Under the pieces are notes generated by a model. That model was not told where the DNA came from, searched no databases, and saw nothing but the letters and a program-made list of their open reading frames with translations. Positions 33,609-41,312 of a stretch of 64,000 bases of DNA are shown in pieces. Each line of letters begins with the position of its first letter. The stretch's first letter is position 1. The position numbers and the translations under genes are program-made. Source of the stretch: a virus. The DNA lies in IMG/VR virus record IMGVR_UViG_3300047510_001256, positions 62,001 through 126,000 of that record. One strand, given 5' to 3'.

Positions 33609-33610
33609 AC

Positions 33611-33618
33611 TATTTATT
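33611..33618 (-). promoter_or_regulatory. Late promoter box AATAAATA
   Basis: Late-type box about 29 bp before the ATG at 33582. Confidence 0.5.
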
Positions 33619-33624
33619 ATATAA

Positions 33625-33987
33625 TTAGACCCTACTATAGCAAACACTGGCGACTCCTTGCCCTGGATGAGCAATAGAAGAGAACGCACCATAAGACAAG
33701 TCAAGGGAGCGACCAGCAACGAACGGTCCTCTGTCATTCACATACACAATTACCGACTTACCATTAGATTGATTCGTAACCCGTAGTTTCGTTCCAAATG
33801 GTAGCCATTTATGTGCTACTGATTTTCCATAAGCGTTGAAGCGTTCACCATTAGCAGTAGTCCTGCCATGATATCCATCACCGATTCCATAATGTGAAGC
33901 GAGGGAACATCCGCTCGCTGCCTTTGCTTGAAGGGGTGCTAGTCCCGTAACAGCAACGGCAAGAATTGAAAGTGTTTTAAGAAGCAT
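33625..33987 (-). CDS. RlpA-like double-psi beta-barrel protein, secreted
   Basis: 120 residues from ATG 33987; earlier in-frame codons give a sequence without homology. Signal peptide 1-25 (MLLKTLSILAVAVTGLAPLQ, cut after AKA/A). The mature part has the RlpA core: ASHYGIGDGYHGRTTANGER, LPFGTKLRVTNQSNGKSVIV and VNDRGPFVAGRSLDLSYGAF, i.e. the DRGPF...RxxDLS signature. RlpA proteins bind or cleave peptidoglycan stripped of side chains. Exported to the periplasm it could aid lysis or change the cell wall. Promoter at 34119-34147. Confidence 0.92.
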   Translation of the reverse strand: MLLKTLSILAVAVTGLAPLQAKAASGCSLASHYGIGDGYHGRTTANGERFNAYGKSVAHKWLPFGTKLRVTNQSNGKSVIVYVNDRGPFVAGRSLDLSYGAFSSIAHPGQGVASVCYSRV

Positions 33988-34118
33988 TAATTTGTATTGA
34001 ACTCTACATCCCAATAGAAGGGGGGTATACCGCCCCTCTCGGGGGGCACCTTCCTGGGCTCTAAATGTCACACTCAAAGTCTAATGATAAAGAGGTCTGG
34101 TGTGTTACAGACCCTTAC

Positions 34119-34147
34119 ATAGTATGGCATATTTAGTCATTTGTCAA
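34119..34147 (-). promoter_or_regulatory. Promoter for RlpA-like gene
   Basis: TTGACA (34147-34142), 17 bp, TACTAT (34124-34119). The leader of about 130 nt contains a GCCCC/GGGGC hairpin near 34030-34050. Confidence 0.7.
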
Positions 34148-34181
34148 GCTAAATAGTCCAGATTGAAAACTGGCACACACC

Positions 34182-34334
34182 ATGTATCAGCTACGAGAGA
34201 ATGACATTCACAGACTAATTACTGCCTGTAAGCACTATCAAAACGAGACTGGATCTGAGTTTGTCTGGGCAGAGTATCAAAATTTAGTTGACAAATTAAA
34301 ATTATATCTTGAGCAAAACTTATCACAATCATAA
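34182..34334 (+). CDS. Conserved small cyanophage protein, 50 aa
   Basis: MYQLRENDIHRLITACKHYQ, then NETGSEFVWAEYQNLVDKLK and a short tail. Two amphipathic helices are likely. Proteins with this MYQLRENDI...ACKHYQ...TGSE start recur in cyanophages; function unknown. It begins a plus-strand run of four genes ending in a nuclease. CTAAATA at 34150-34156 may be its late box. Confidence 0.75.
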   Translation: MYQLRENDIHRLITACKHYQNETGSEFVWAEYQNLVDKLKLYLEQNLSQS

Positions 34335-34355
34335 AACATTTTAATCATAAAATGT

Positions 34356-34550
34356 ATGCCAAGAGAATGGAACACTCCGATTAGAGAGCCTTGGAATGCT
34401 CCTATTCACAACACACTAAAGGCAATAGACAACCACACTCAAGAGTATTTTAAGAGTGGTGATGAATGGCATCTAGAAAAAGCAGATATGCTTAGAAATT
34501 ATCTTCACGAACTGAAGACTTGGATACACAAACAAGAGGGTAGATCATGA
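34356..34550 (+). CDS. Hypothetical protein, 64 aa
   Basis: MPREWNTPIREPWNAPIHNT, then helical to the end (HLEKADMLRNYLHELKTWIH). The N-terminus repeats W-N-T/A-P-I motifs. No known family. Its stop overlaps the ATG of the next gene (ATGA), so it is part of the same plus-strand operon. Confidence 0.65.
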   Translation: MPREWNTPIREPWNAPIHNTLKAIDNHTQEYFKSGDEWHLEKADMLRNYLHELKTWIHKQEGRS

Positions 34551-34696
34551 TTCAAGATTTTCCATGGGGAGTAGTAATTATCTTAGGCATGGGATTAATA
34601 TTTACTGCCTATATCATTTACTACATATTAAGATTAGCATATTTGGAGACTAAAGATGTATCAATACAAGATCAAGAAGATCAACAGGGTCATTGA
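34547..34696 (+). CDS. Small membrane peptide, 49 aa
   Basis: ATG overlaps the upstream stop. MIQDFPWGVVIILGMGLIFT then AYIIYYILRLAYLETKDVS: one strong membrane helix (about 8-32) and a polar tail that overlaps the nuclease gene start by 41 bp in another frame. Unrecognised; a small membrane protein expressed before the nuclease. Confidence 0.6.
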   Translation: MIQDFPWGVVIILGMGLIFTAYIIYYILRLAYLETKDVSIQDQEDQQGH

Positions 34697-34994
34697 TGGT
34701 GACACTATTGATGTTGATATTGATCTGGGTTTTAGTATCACACTCTCTCAAAGAGTAAGATTAAAAGATATTGATGCTGCTGAAACTAGAACAACAGACC
34801 TAACAGAAAAAGCAGAAGGTCTAGCAGCAAAAGCATGGCTAGAAAAAGAACTCTCCCGTGAGGGAGAGTGGATTATTGAAACAACAAAAGAGGACAAGTA
34901 TGGAAGAATACTTGGCACTCTTTATCTTGTTGGTGATCCCGTCACATTAAATGAAAGGATGTTGAATGAAGGTATTGCTAAACCTTATTCGTAA
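34656..34994 (+). CDS. Staphylococcal-nuclease-like endonuclease
   Basis: 112 residues, the minimal SNase fold. RVIDGDTIDVDIDLGF carries the metal-binding Asp, RVRLKDIDAAETR the catalytic Arg and Glu, and KEDKYGRILGTLYL the second Arg; the fold ends at NEGIAKPYS. These are the catalytic set of thermonucleases, which cut DNA and RNA in a calcium-dependent way. No signal peptide, so it acts inside the cell, perhaps on host DNA. It ends 10 bp into the convergent proline-rich gene. Confidence 0.93.
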   Translation: MYQYKIKKINRVIDGDTIDVDIDLGFSITLSQRVRLKDIDAAETRTTDLTEKAEGLAAKAWLEKELSREGEWIIETTKEDKYGRILGTLYLVGDPVTLNERMLNEGIAKPYS

Positions 34995-36124
34995 AAGTCG
35001 GCAGCACCAAAATCATCTGTGTAATTTGGAATCTCAAAGTCAATCACTGGTGGTGAAATCTGAGGATCATCATAGTATAGATTATCATCAAATGGTGGAA
35101 TCTCTTCGTGCCAATGATCTCCTGGATTTTGCTCTATGAATCTTCCAATGAAATCATCGTAATGCTCACTAGGAGAAGCATCATTTTCAGCATTATTGTG
35201 AGGCCCTGAATTACCTGGAGCATCATCATCTCCATTTCCCCATCCGTTGTCTTGATGGTTATCAGGTTTTCCTCCACCTCCTCCATTGCCAGGAGAATTT
35301 TCCGAATCATTATTTTGTCCTCCATCATTCTTTGAATCGCCTGGAGGTTGGTTTGGTTCGGGGTCTTGTCCATCTTGGTGATTACCTTTACCTGGATTAT
35401 CGGATGCTCCTGTCTCTCCATCCCATGGCGAGTTACCGACTTCTTTATCATTACCAGGATTACCTTTGCCTGGATCTTCAGGATCAGGCTCCTCAGGATC
35501 CTCTGGGTCTGGGTCTTCTGGATCTTCAGGATCAGGCTCCTCAGGATCTTCAGGATCCTCTGGGTCAACTGGTGGGTCCACAGGAGGATCTACAGGGGGG
35601 TCCACAGGCGGATCAACGGGTGGTTCAACAGGAGGGTCTATAGGCGGATCAACTGGCGGAACAGGGGGGTTCACAGGAGGATCAACTGGTGGGGCAGGGG
35701 GGTCTACAACTTGTTCTTGTTCTGGTAGATCGCCAACAACAATGCTGTCGTCAACATTATTCCCACTCCCAAAAGATATAGTATCAAGATTAAAAGAGAT
35801 GTCATTTTTTCCAACGGGTGTAATGTCTATTCCATAAGCTTTAAATGCTTCTGCTGGAGTGATACTAGTTGGGATAATAGTATCTCCAGAAGATCCAAAG
35901 GATTCTAATGCTGGATTGGAAAAATCAATTCCTGCCGTAACTTCAACTTCACCTACATTAATTGATGGAGCATCTTCTACTGGTGTAGTGATACTTACAT
36001 CACCAACTGGTGTATATCCACCAGGGAAACGAGCAGCAGCAGTAGGATCATGTGGTATTTGATCCTGAGATTGCTGACTCGTCTTGAGTGTTTCTTCGCC
36101 TTGTAATCCTAACTGATCTTCCAT
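34985..36124 (-). CDS. Proline/aspartate-repeat protein, probably virion-associated
   Basis: 379 residues. N-terminal 1-135 is soluble and beta-prone (TPAEAFKAYGIDITPVGKND). About 138-218 is a run of PPVDPP-type units followed by PEDPEDP/EEPDPED units, a stiff extended linker. It is followed by a Gly/Asn/Asp-rich stretch and an acidic C-terminus (YYDDPQISPPVIDFEIPNYT). A late box lies at 36144-36151 and lysozyme is next door, so late expression is likely. It may be a head decoration, fibre linker or lysis-related spacer; nothing in it points to an enzyme. Confidence 0.7.
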   Translation of the reverse strand: MEDQLGLQGEETLKTSQQSQDQIPHDPTAAARFPGGYTPVGDVSITTPVEDAPSINVGEVEVTAGIDFSNPALESFGSSGDTIIPTSITPAEAFKAYGIDITPVGKNDISFNLDTISFGSGNNVDDSIVVGDLPEQEQVVDPPAPPVDPPVNPPVPPVDPPIDPPVEPPVDPPVDPPVDPPVDPPVDPEDPEDPEEPDPEDPEDPDPEDPEEPDPEDPGKGNPGNDKEVGNSPWDGETGASDNPGKGNHQDGQDPEPNQPPGDSKNDGGQNNDSENSPGNGGGGGKPDNHQDNGWGNGDDDAPGNSGPHNNAENDASPSEHYDDFIGRFIEQNPGDHWHEEIPPFDDNLYYDDPQISPPVIDFEIPNYTDDFGAADFYE

Positions 36125-36143
36125 AATTTTGCCTATATAGAAC

Positions 36144-36151
36144 TATTTATT
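36144..36151 (-). promoter_or_regulatory. Late promoter box AATAAATA
   Basis: Late-type box directly between the lysozyme stop and the proline-rich gene, 20 bp before its ATG. Confidence 0.5.
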
Positions 36152-36652
36152 TTATGTTGACCATAAAGCACCTTCTGCTTTTCTTCTTCTCATCAGTCCT
36201 GCTTCTACCTTAGTGCCAGGATTACGATACAACGCTAATGCTCCTGGAACATCATTCCATCTTCCAGATTGTAATGCCTGAGTGATTGTTTTGAAGTCAG
36301 GACTTCCATAGAAGTTAGCGCCAAGATTATAAGCAAAAGATAATAGTGCTCCTCGTTTCTTATCGCTCATCTGATCCCAGTAAGGAATCTTTTTCAACTT
36401 AGGAATGAACTGAGTTTTGATTTGATTAATTAAAAGATCATCTGCTTCTTTTTGTGTGATCTTATCAGTAATTTTAAATGGTTTCCCATCAAAGTTTCGT
36501 GTGCTTCCCCATCCTATGGTGATAGGAAGTCCTCCAGTGTATGGATCGTAGTAGGCATCTAATTCACATCCCTCAAATTCCTTAATTAAAGCAACACCAA
36601 CCAAAGGAACTTCATCAGGATTGTTTGCCCGATTGGAATTTATGGTTGGCAT
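36152..36652 (-). CDS. Phage lysozyme/endolysin, GH24
   Basis: 166 residues, no signal peptide. ALIKEFEGCELDAYYDPYTG followed by LPITIGWGST contains the catalytic Glu27, Asp36 and Thr45 in the T4-lysozyme order; a 3-residue insertion lies between Asp and Thr compared with T4. LLSFAYNLGANFYGSPDFKT and LMRRRKAEGALW are the conserved C-terminal helices. It cleaves the NAM-NAG bond in peptidoglycan at lysis, or as a tail-tip enzyme. It is preceded by a C39-like peptidase gene at a 2-bp distance. Confidence 0.95.
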   Translation of the reverse strand: MPTINSNRANNPDEVPLVGVALIKEFEGCELDAYYDPYTGGLPITIGWGSTRNFDGKPFKITDKITQKEADDLLINQIKTQFIPKLKKIPYWDQMSDKKRGALLSFAYNLGANFYGSPDFKTITQALQSGRWNDVPGALALYRNPGTKVEAGLMRRRKAEGALWST

Positions 36653-36654
36653 GT

Positions 36655-37353
36655 CTACTTTTTTGCTTCAAAGATTCTACCCCAACCATCACTACCTTTG
36701 GGACACCATCGCTTCGCCAGTTCAGATCTCTTATACACAGCACCCTTGCCATTGGTTACGGGTCCAGTATAACCATCGTTGAGAGAACCATATGGATCAT
36801 TCACAACATAGTCTTCACCTTTCTTACCAATAACTACAGCCATGTGCCCACCAGTAGGAGCAGATAAAGGACCACGATGATAGAACCCGATAACAACAGG
36901 TCTCCCAGCAGCAAGCTGACGATCAAGTTCGGCAAAATTAAGATTATACTCAAAGCGTGAATCAATTCCAAAGTCTTTAAGAACTTTGGTTTGAACTGAG
37001 TGATCAGTTGAGTCGCCAATAGCGAATACCTTTCTAACATAGGCATCATCTCCCTTGGGACCAGGCAATGATCCTGGTTTGAAATACTCTAGTGCCATAG
37101 CACAGGCAGATGAATTACAGGTTCTCTGGGCATCTCTGTAGTTATCTGTCTGTGGAAAGAATGGCACATCTAATACTGATGGCACTGCTGGAGCTACTGC
37201 TTTTTCTCTGAATGTTTTAACCCACTCAGCAGTATCTTCCATTTCTTCTGGTGCCTTTGCTTCAAGCACCTTCTCAAGTAATTCTACTCCAGCAATATGC
37301 TTTGGATTCTTTTCATCGTAATGCTTAAAAAAGTTATGTAAATCAATTTTCAT
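36655..37353 (-). CDS. C39-like cysteine peptidase
   Basis: 232 residues from ATG 37353, chosen because GGAGA lies just upstream. After a helical N-terminus of about 60 residues, the papain-like core appears: PFFPQTDNYRDAQRTCNSSA (Gln and catalytic Cys), RPVVIGFYHRG, TGGHMAVVIGKKG (His) and YVVNDPYGS (Asp). This is the Peptidase_C39_2 layout found in phage lysins and tail proteins. It would cut peptides or amide bonds in peptidoglycan, next to the lysozyme that cuts the glycan. It overlaps the upstream nuclease gene by 11 bp. Confidence 0.88.
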   Translation of the reverse strand: MKIDLHNFFKHYDEKNPKHIAGVELLEKVLEAKAPEEMEDTAEWVKTFREKAVAPAVPSVLDVPFFPQTDNYRDAQRTCNSSACAMALEYFKPGSLPGPKGDDAYVRKVFAIGDSTDHSVQTKVLKDFGIDSRFEYNLNFAELDRQLAAGRPVVIGFYHRGPLSAPTGGHMAVVIGKKGEDYVVNDPYGSLNDGYTGPVTNGKGAVYKRSELAKRWCPKGSDGWGRIFEAKK

Positions 37354-37687
37354 TTTTGTCTCCAAATAATTGAATGTAATACTCTGCGTCTACTACAACT
37401 AGTGGTTTCTTACCATTCTTTTTCATAATAACAATAGGTTCATAGTCACCACAATTAGCGGATGCCTGTTCATATGCTTCCCAGATATTTAGTTTCTCCA
37501 CATTTTTACATTCAATGCTGTGAGGAAACTTTGACCTAGCAGCACGAGCCATAATGAGATCTTCTCCACCAGCACCCATGCTACGTGATTCAATATCTTC
37601 TGGATGAACATCAAGCATCTCAATGAGTTTATCTCTCACCCATTGTTGAAGTCTACGTCCCTTTGCCTTTGCCGATTGTGGGCGCAT
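37343..37687 (-). CDS. PD-(D/E)XK-type nuclease, Holliday-junction-resolvase-like
   Basis: 114 residues. MRPQSAKAKGRRLQQWVRDK is basic; SRSMGAGGEDLIMARAARSK followed by FPHSIECKN gives the E/D...ECK core of the nuclease fold. Phage proteins with this GGEDLI...HSIECKN pattern are small endonucleases, perhaps acting in recombination or DNA packaging. A late box (GATAAATA, 37719-37712) lies upstream, which favours a late role. Confidence 0.82.
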   Translation of the reverse strand: MRPQSAKAKGRRLQQWVRDKLIEMLDVHPEDIESRSMGAGGEDLIMARAARSKFPHSIECKNVEKLNIWEAYEQASANCGDYEPIVIMKKNGKKPLVVVDAEYYIQLFGDKNEN

Positions 37688-37711
37688 AATAAAATACCTT
37701 CGTCATGGAGG

Positions 37712-37719
37712 TATTTATC
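37712..37719 (-). promoter_or_regulatory. Late promoter box GATAAATA
   Basis: Late-type box about 25 bp before the nuclease ATG; it begins just at the stop of the 45-aa gene and likely drives nuclease, peptidase and lysozyme. Confidence 0.6.
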
Positions 37720-37856
37720 TAGTCAATTGAACCAGGGATCTGGAATTTTTCCATTAGAATCTTCAGCATCCACCTTTGTTGATAATTTAGATTCTCTATG
37801 TTTTGCTGCTGTTCCTTCAGTCTTTTCAGTATCTTTTCTAGTTTTTTCTTTTTCAC
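37719..37856 (-). CDS. Putative 45-aa coiled-coil peptide after nrdB
   Basis: GTG start overlapping the nrdB stop (GTGA). MKKKKLEKILKRLKEQQQNI then ENLNYQQRWMLKILMEKFQI and PGSID: a basic amphipathic helix with heptad spacing. Other frames here give only low-complexity sequence. The start/stop overlap with nrdB and helix pattern support coding; GTG start and short length limit confidence. No function known. Confidence 0.45.
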   Translation of the reverse strand: MKKKKLEKILKRLKEQQQNIENLNYQQRWMLKILMEKFQIPGSID

Positions 37857-39025
37857 AATTTGAAACCAGCAAATGTATCTTTCTTGATATCCTGCTTAAT
37901 ACCACCGATAACATAACTTTCTACCTCTGTTTCTTGTGGGGCAACTTGAACTTGTCCTGAATTAAACCAATGTTCTGTCCATGGAAGTGGATTGTTCTTA
38001 GCAGAAATATCATAGATGGGTTTCAAACCAATTGCTTTCATGCGACGATTAGCAGTCCATTGAACATATTGCTGGAGCAGTTTAGAATTAAGACCAATCA
38101 TAGATCCATCTTTGAACAGGTAATCCGCCCATGCTTCCTCCTCAGCAACACAATCTTTGAACATCTGAATAACATTCTCTTCTTCTTCATCCGCAATCTT
38201 AACCATATCAGGATCATCACCAGCTAACCATTTGTTGATAACCTTTTGTGTGATGGTCATGTGCTGTGCTTCATCTCGGGCAATAAGTTTGATGATCTTC
38301 GCATTACCTTCCATCTTCTGACGTTCAGCAAAAGCAAAAGAGCAAGCAAATGAAACATAAAAACGAATTGCCTCTAGAATATAAACGTTTACCATAGCGC
38401 GATAGAGTTTGCGCTTGACCTCATACAACTCACTAGTTGCTGCTGGGACACCCTCTAAGGCGTGTTGCCATTGATTACCTGCGCCCCACTGCTGAGCTGC
38501 CTGAACAAAGTCATCGTATGCTCCAGTGACGCTCTGGGCACGTTCTAGGATCTTCTCATCAGTCAGGATGTGATCAAAGACATCAGAAGGATCTGAATAT
38601 ACATTCTTGATGATGTATGTGTAGGAGCGACTATGAATCATTTCCATAGTCTGCCAGATATTCATGGCAGATTCTAGTTCTGGAATAGAGCAGTAAGGAA
38701 TAAATGCCATGCCAGGTGCTCTACCCTGAAGAGAATCAAGCATGATCTGATACTTCAGATTAGAAGTAAAGATGTGCCTCTCAGTATCAGTTAGTTGCTG
38801 ATAGTCAGCACGATCCTTGTTAAGCGATACCTCTTGAGGACGCCAGAAGAGTGACAACTGCTTGTCTGTTAACTTATCAAAGTCAGCATACCTAAAATTA
38901 TCGTATCTCTGAAGACCCTGTGGAGCACCAAAGAACATAGGTTGCTTGGTGGTATCCACAGAGTTGGTATTAAGAACTGTCATACCTTTAATGTCTTCGT
39001 TGAGTTTAAATTTTACAGCTGTCAC
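37853..39025 (-). CDS. nrdB: Ribonucleotide reductase class Ia, beta subunit
   Basis: 390 residues. All di-iron ligands are visible: D97 (YQIMLDSLQG), E128 and H131 (METIH-type, here MEMIHSRSYTYI), Y135 as tyrosyl-radical residue, then a Glu in EAIRFYVSFACS and Glu/His in IARDEAQHMT. It supplies the radical that NrdA uses to turn ribonucleotides into deoxyribonucleotides. C-terminal tail (TFAGFKL) fits the NrdA docking peptide. The ATG overlaps the nrdA 3' end by 20 bp. Part of the primase-nrdA-nrdB operon. Confidence 0.98.
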   Translation of the reverse strand: MTAVKFKLNEDIKGMTVLNTNSVDTTKQPMFFGAPQGLQRYDNFRYADFDKLTDKQLSLFWRPQEVSLNKDRADYQQLTDTERHIFTSNLKYQIMLDSLQGRAPGMAFIPYCSIPELESAMNIWQTMEMIHSRSYTYIIKNVYSDPSDVFDHILTDEKILERAQSVTGAYDDFVQAAQQWGAGNQWQHALEGVPAATSELYEVKRKLYRAMVNVYILEAIRFYVSFACSFAFAERQKMEGNAKIIKLIARDEAQHMTITQKVINKWLAGDDPDMVKIADEEEENVIQMFKDCVAEEEAWADYLFKDGSMIGLNSKLLQQYVQWTANRRMKAIGLKPIYDISAKNNPLPWTEHWFNSGQVQVAPQETEVESYVIGGIKQDIKKDTFAGFKL

Positions 39026-41312
39026 AATCTTCCTCCTGTGAATTTAGAATTTCGTTTAACATATCTTCTATGCTTGTTAGTTGTTCCTTATCGTGATCAT
39101 CCTTTTCCTTTTGGAGATCATTTGTATTCTGGTAGTAAGATGTTTTCCAACCATACTTATAAGTTGTTAGGAAATCATTTGCCATCACTGAAGTAGGAAC
39201 TTCATTATCCGGATAATGCTCCGGATTATAGGACCAGTTTCCAGAAATCGCTTGATCAAAGAATTTTTGGATAACAGCGACAATATTAATATACCCAGAA
39301 TTGCTAGGCATATCCCAAAGGAGCGTATAGTTATTCTTAAGAGTTTGATACTGAGGGACAATCTGCTTGAGTGGACCCTTCTTTGATTTCTTAACGGACA
39401 AGTAACCGCGAGGTGGTTCAATTCCATTTGTTGCGTTTGACACAACGGAACTGCTTTCCGATGGCATTTGTGCGGACAATGTTGAGTGCCTGATACCGTG
39501 AGCCAAGATGGATGTTCTAAGACTTTCCCAATCATATGAATACTCCGGTGCTACCAATTCATCAACATCTCTCTTGTATGTATCAATCGGAAGAATGCCA
39601 TCAGCATACTTAGTTCTAGAGAATCCTTCACATGCTCCTTTCTCAATTGCGATTTGATTAGAAGCCTTGAGTAGATAATACTGGAATGCCTCAGTCAGTT
39701 TGTGAACTTCAGTGAGAGCATTGTCATCATCATACTTGTAACCACACTTTGCCAGGTAGTGAGCTAGACCAATATAACCAACGCCAAGAGAACGACGGAA
39801 CTTAGTGCTGCGCTCTGCTGCCTTAACTGGATAGTTTTGATAATCAATCAGTTCTTCCAGACCGCGAACAGACAGATCACAGAGTTCTTCCAGATCATCT
39901 AGATGCTTCAGTTTACCAACATTCACAGCAGAGAGAATACACAGAGCAATCTCACCATCGGGATCGTCAATGTGTTGAATAGGATCTGTAGGAAGAGTGA
40001 TCTCCTGACAAAGATTACTCATGTAAACTTTATCTTTGAATGAAGAGTGAGAGTTACAATGGTCAATGTTCATGATATAAACACGACCAGTCTCAGCACG
40101 TTCTTTGAGAAGATCTAGAATCAGTTCCTGTGCCCGAACAGTCTTTCTTGGAAGAGACTGATCTCGTTCATAAGACTCATACAAATCGTCAAATCTATCA
40201 GTGCCAAAAGCATCATACAAACGAGGAACGTCATGTGGACTGAAGAGAGAAATCTCTCTATCTTGGATGAAACGTTCATAGAAGAGTTTAGAGATCTGGA
40301 TACTATAATCTAGCTTACGAACTCTGTTATCTTCAGTTCCCTTATTATTTTTTAACACAAGGATATCTTCTATCTCTTGGTGCCAGATTGGAAAGTGGAC
40401 AGTAGCACTTCCACCACGAATCCCGTTTTGTGTACAGCATCTGACAGTTGACTCAAACTTTTTGAGGAATGGGATAACGCCTGTATGAGCAACTTCTCCG
40501 CCCCTGATCTTACTGTTGATGCCACGAATTCTGCCTGCGTTGATGCCGATGCCCGCCCTTTGAGCAACATAGCGACCAATAGCCATGTCGCTGCTGAAGA
40601 TGCTATCAAGGGTGTCATCAGAATCAACCAACACACAACTAGCGAATTGTCGCAGAGGCGTCCTAACTCCTGCCATGATTGGCGTAGGAATGTTGATCTT
40701 GTGCTTGCTGATTGCGTCGTAGTATTTTTTGACATAGTACAAACGTGATTCTGGTGGGTAGTTTGCGAACAATGTGGTAGCAATCAGAATGTACATATAC
40801 TGGGGAGTCTCATAGAGAGACCCAGCACTACGATCTTGAACAAGATACTTATCAACAACCTGCCTTAGTCCAGCATAGGTGAATAGTAGATCCCTATCAT
40901 GATGAACATAAGAATCAATCTTGTCCCATTCTTCCATAGAATATTTACCAAGAAGTTCCCCGTCATAAATGCCTAGGGATACACCGCCAACAAGATGATC
41001 ATGAACATTGGGGAATCCTACTTTCCAACCAGATCCAAAGACCTGCTTATATAGGCCGTACAACAAAAGACGAGCAGCAACAAACTGGTAGTTTGGATTA
41101 TCAAGGCTGATAAGGTCACTAGCTGACCGAACCAAGATTTCTTGGATTTCATTTGTAGTAATACCATCATAAAATTGAATACCTGAATTCATCTCAACTT
41201 CGGAAGATGAGACGCCAGACAAACCATCACAAGCAGACTCAACCATCTTGTGAATCTTTTCAATATCCAGTTGTTCTACATTACTACTACGCTTCTTTAC
41301 AGAAATGCTCAT
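39006..41312 (-). CDS. nrdA: Ribonucleotide reductase class Ia, alpha subunit
   Basis: 768 residues from ATG 41312, which overlaps the primase stop (ATGA). A shortened ATP-cone region (EQLDIEKIHKMVES) is followed by the barrel with RQFASCVLVDSDDTLDSI (first active Cys), MSNLCQEITLP (N-x-C-x-E catalytic loop), IALCILSAVN (second active Cys) and MPSESSSVVSNATNGIEPPR. The C-terminal redox pair is CDSC (C-x2-C), while E. coli has C-x4-C. It makes dNTPs for phage replication, reduced through glutaredoxin or thioredoxin, both phage-encoded here. Confidence 0.98.
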   Translation of the reverse strand: MSISVKKRSSNVEQLDIEKIHKMVESACDGLSGVSSSEVEMNSGIQFYDGITTNEIQEILVRSASDLISLDNPNYQFVAARLLLYGLYKQVFGSGWKVGFPNVHDHLVGGVSLGIYDGELLGKYSMEEWDKIDSYVHHDRDLLFTYAGLRQVVDKYLVQDRSAGSLYETPQYMYILIATTLFANYPPESRLYYVKKYYDAISKHKINIPTPIMAGVRTPLRQFASCVLVDSDDTLDSIFSSDMAIGRYVAQRAGIGINAGRIRGINSKIRGGEVAHTGVIPFLKKFESTVRCCTQNGIRGGSATVHFPIWHQEIEDILVLKNNKGTEDNRVRKLDYSIQISKLFYERFIQDREISLFSPHDVPRLYDAFGTDRFDDLYESYERDQSLPRKTVRAQELILDLLKERAETGRVYIMNIDHCNSHSSFKDKVYMSNLCQEITLPTDPIQHIDDPDGEIALCILSAVNVGKLKHLDDLEELCDLSVRGLEELIDYQNYPVKAAERSTKFRRSLGVGYIGLAHYLAKCGYKYDDDNALTEVHKLTEAFQYYLLKASNQIAIEKGACEGFSRTKYADGILPIDTYKRDVDELVAPEYSYDWESLRTSILAHGIRHSTLSAQMPSESSSVVSNATNGIEPPRGYLSVKKSKKGPLKQIVPQYQTLKNNYTLLWDMPSNSGYINIVAVIQKFFDQAISGNWSYNPEHYPDNEVPTSVMANDFLTTYKYGWKTSYYQNTNDLQKEKDDHDKEQLTSIEDMLNEILNSQEEDCDSCKI

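Noticed and set aside
35460-35720. CRISPR-like short repeats
   Set aside because: Repeats are codon-phased Pro-Asp coding units without regular spacers.
35332-35837. Plus-strand and alternative frames in the Pro-Asp repeat (Gly-Ser and Leu-rich)
   Set aside because: Products of the DNA repeat read in other frames; low complexity with no flanking domain.
37723-37852. Other frame after nrdB giving a Lys/Glu/Asp-rich tail
   Set aside because: It has no start codon outside nrdB; the GTG-started frame looks more protein-like.
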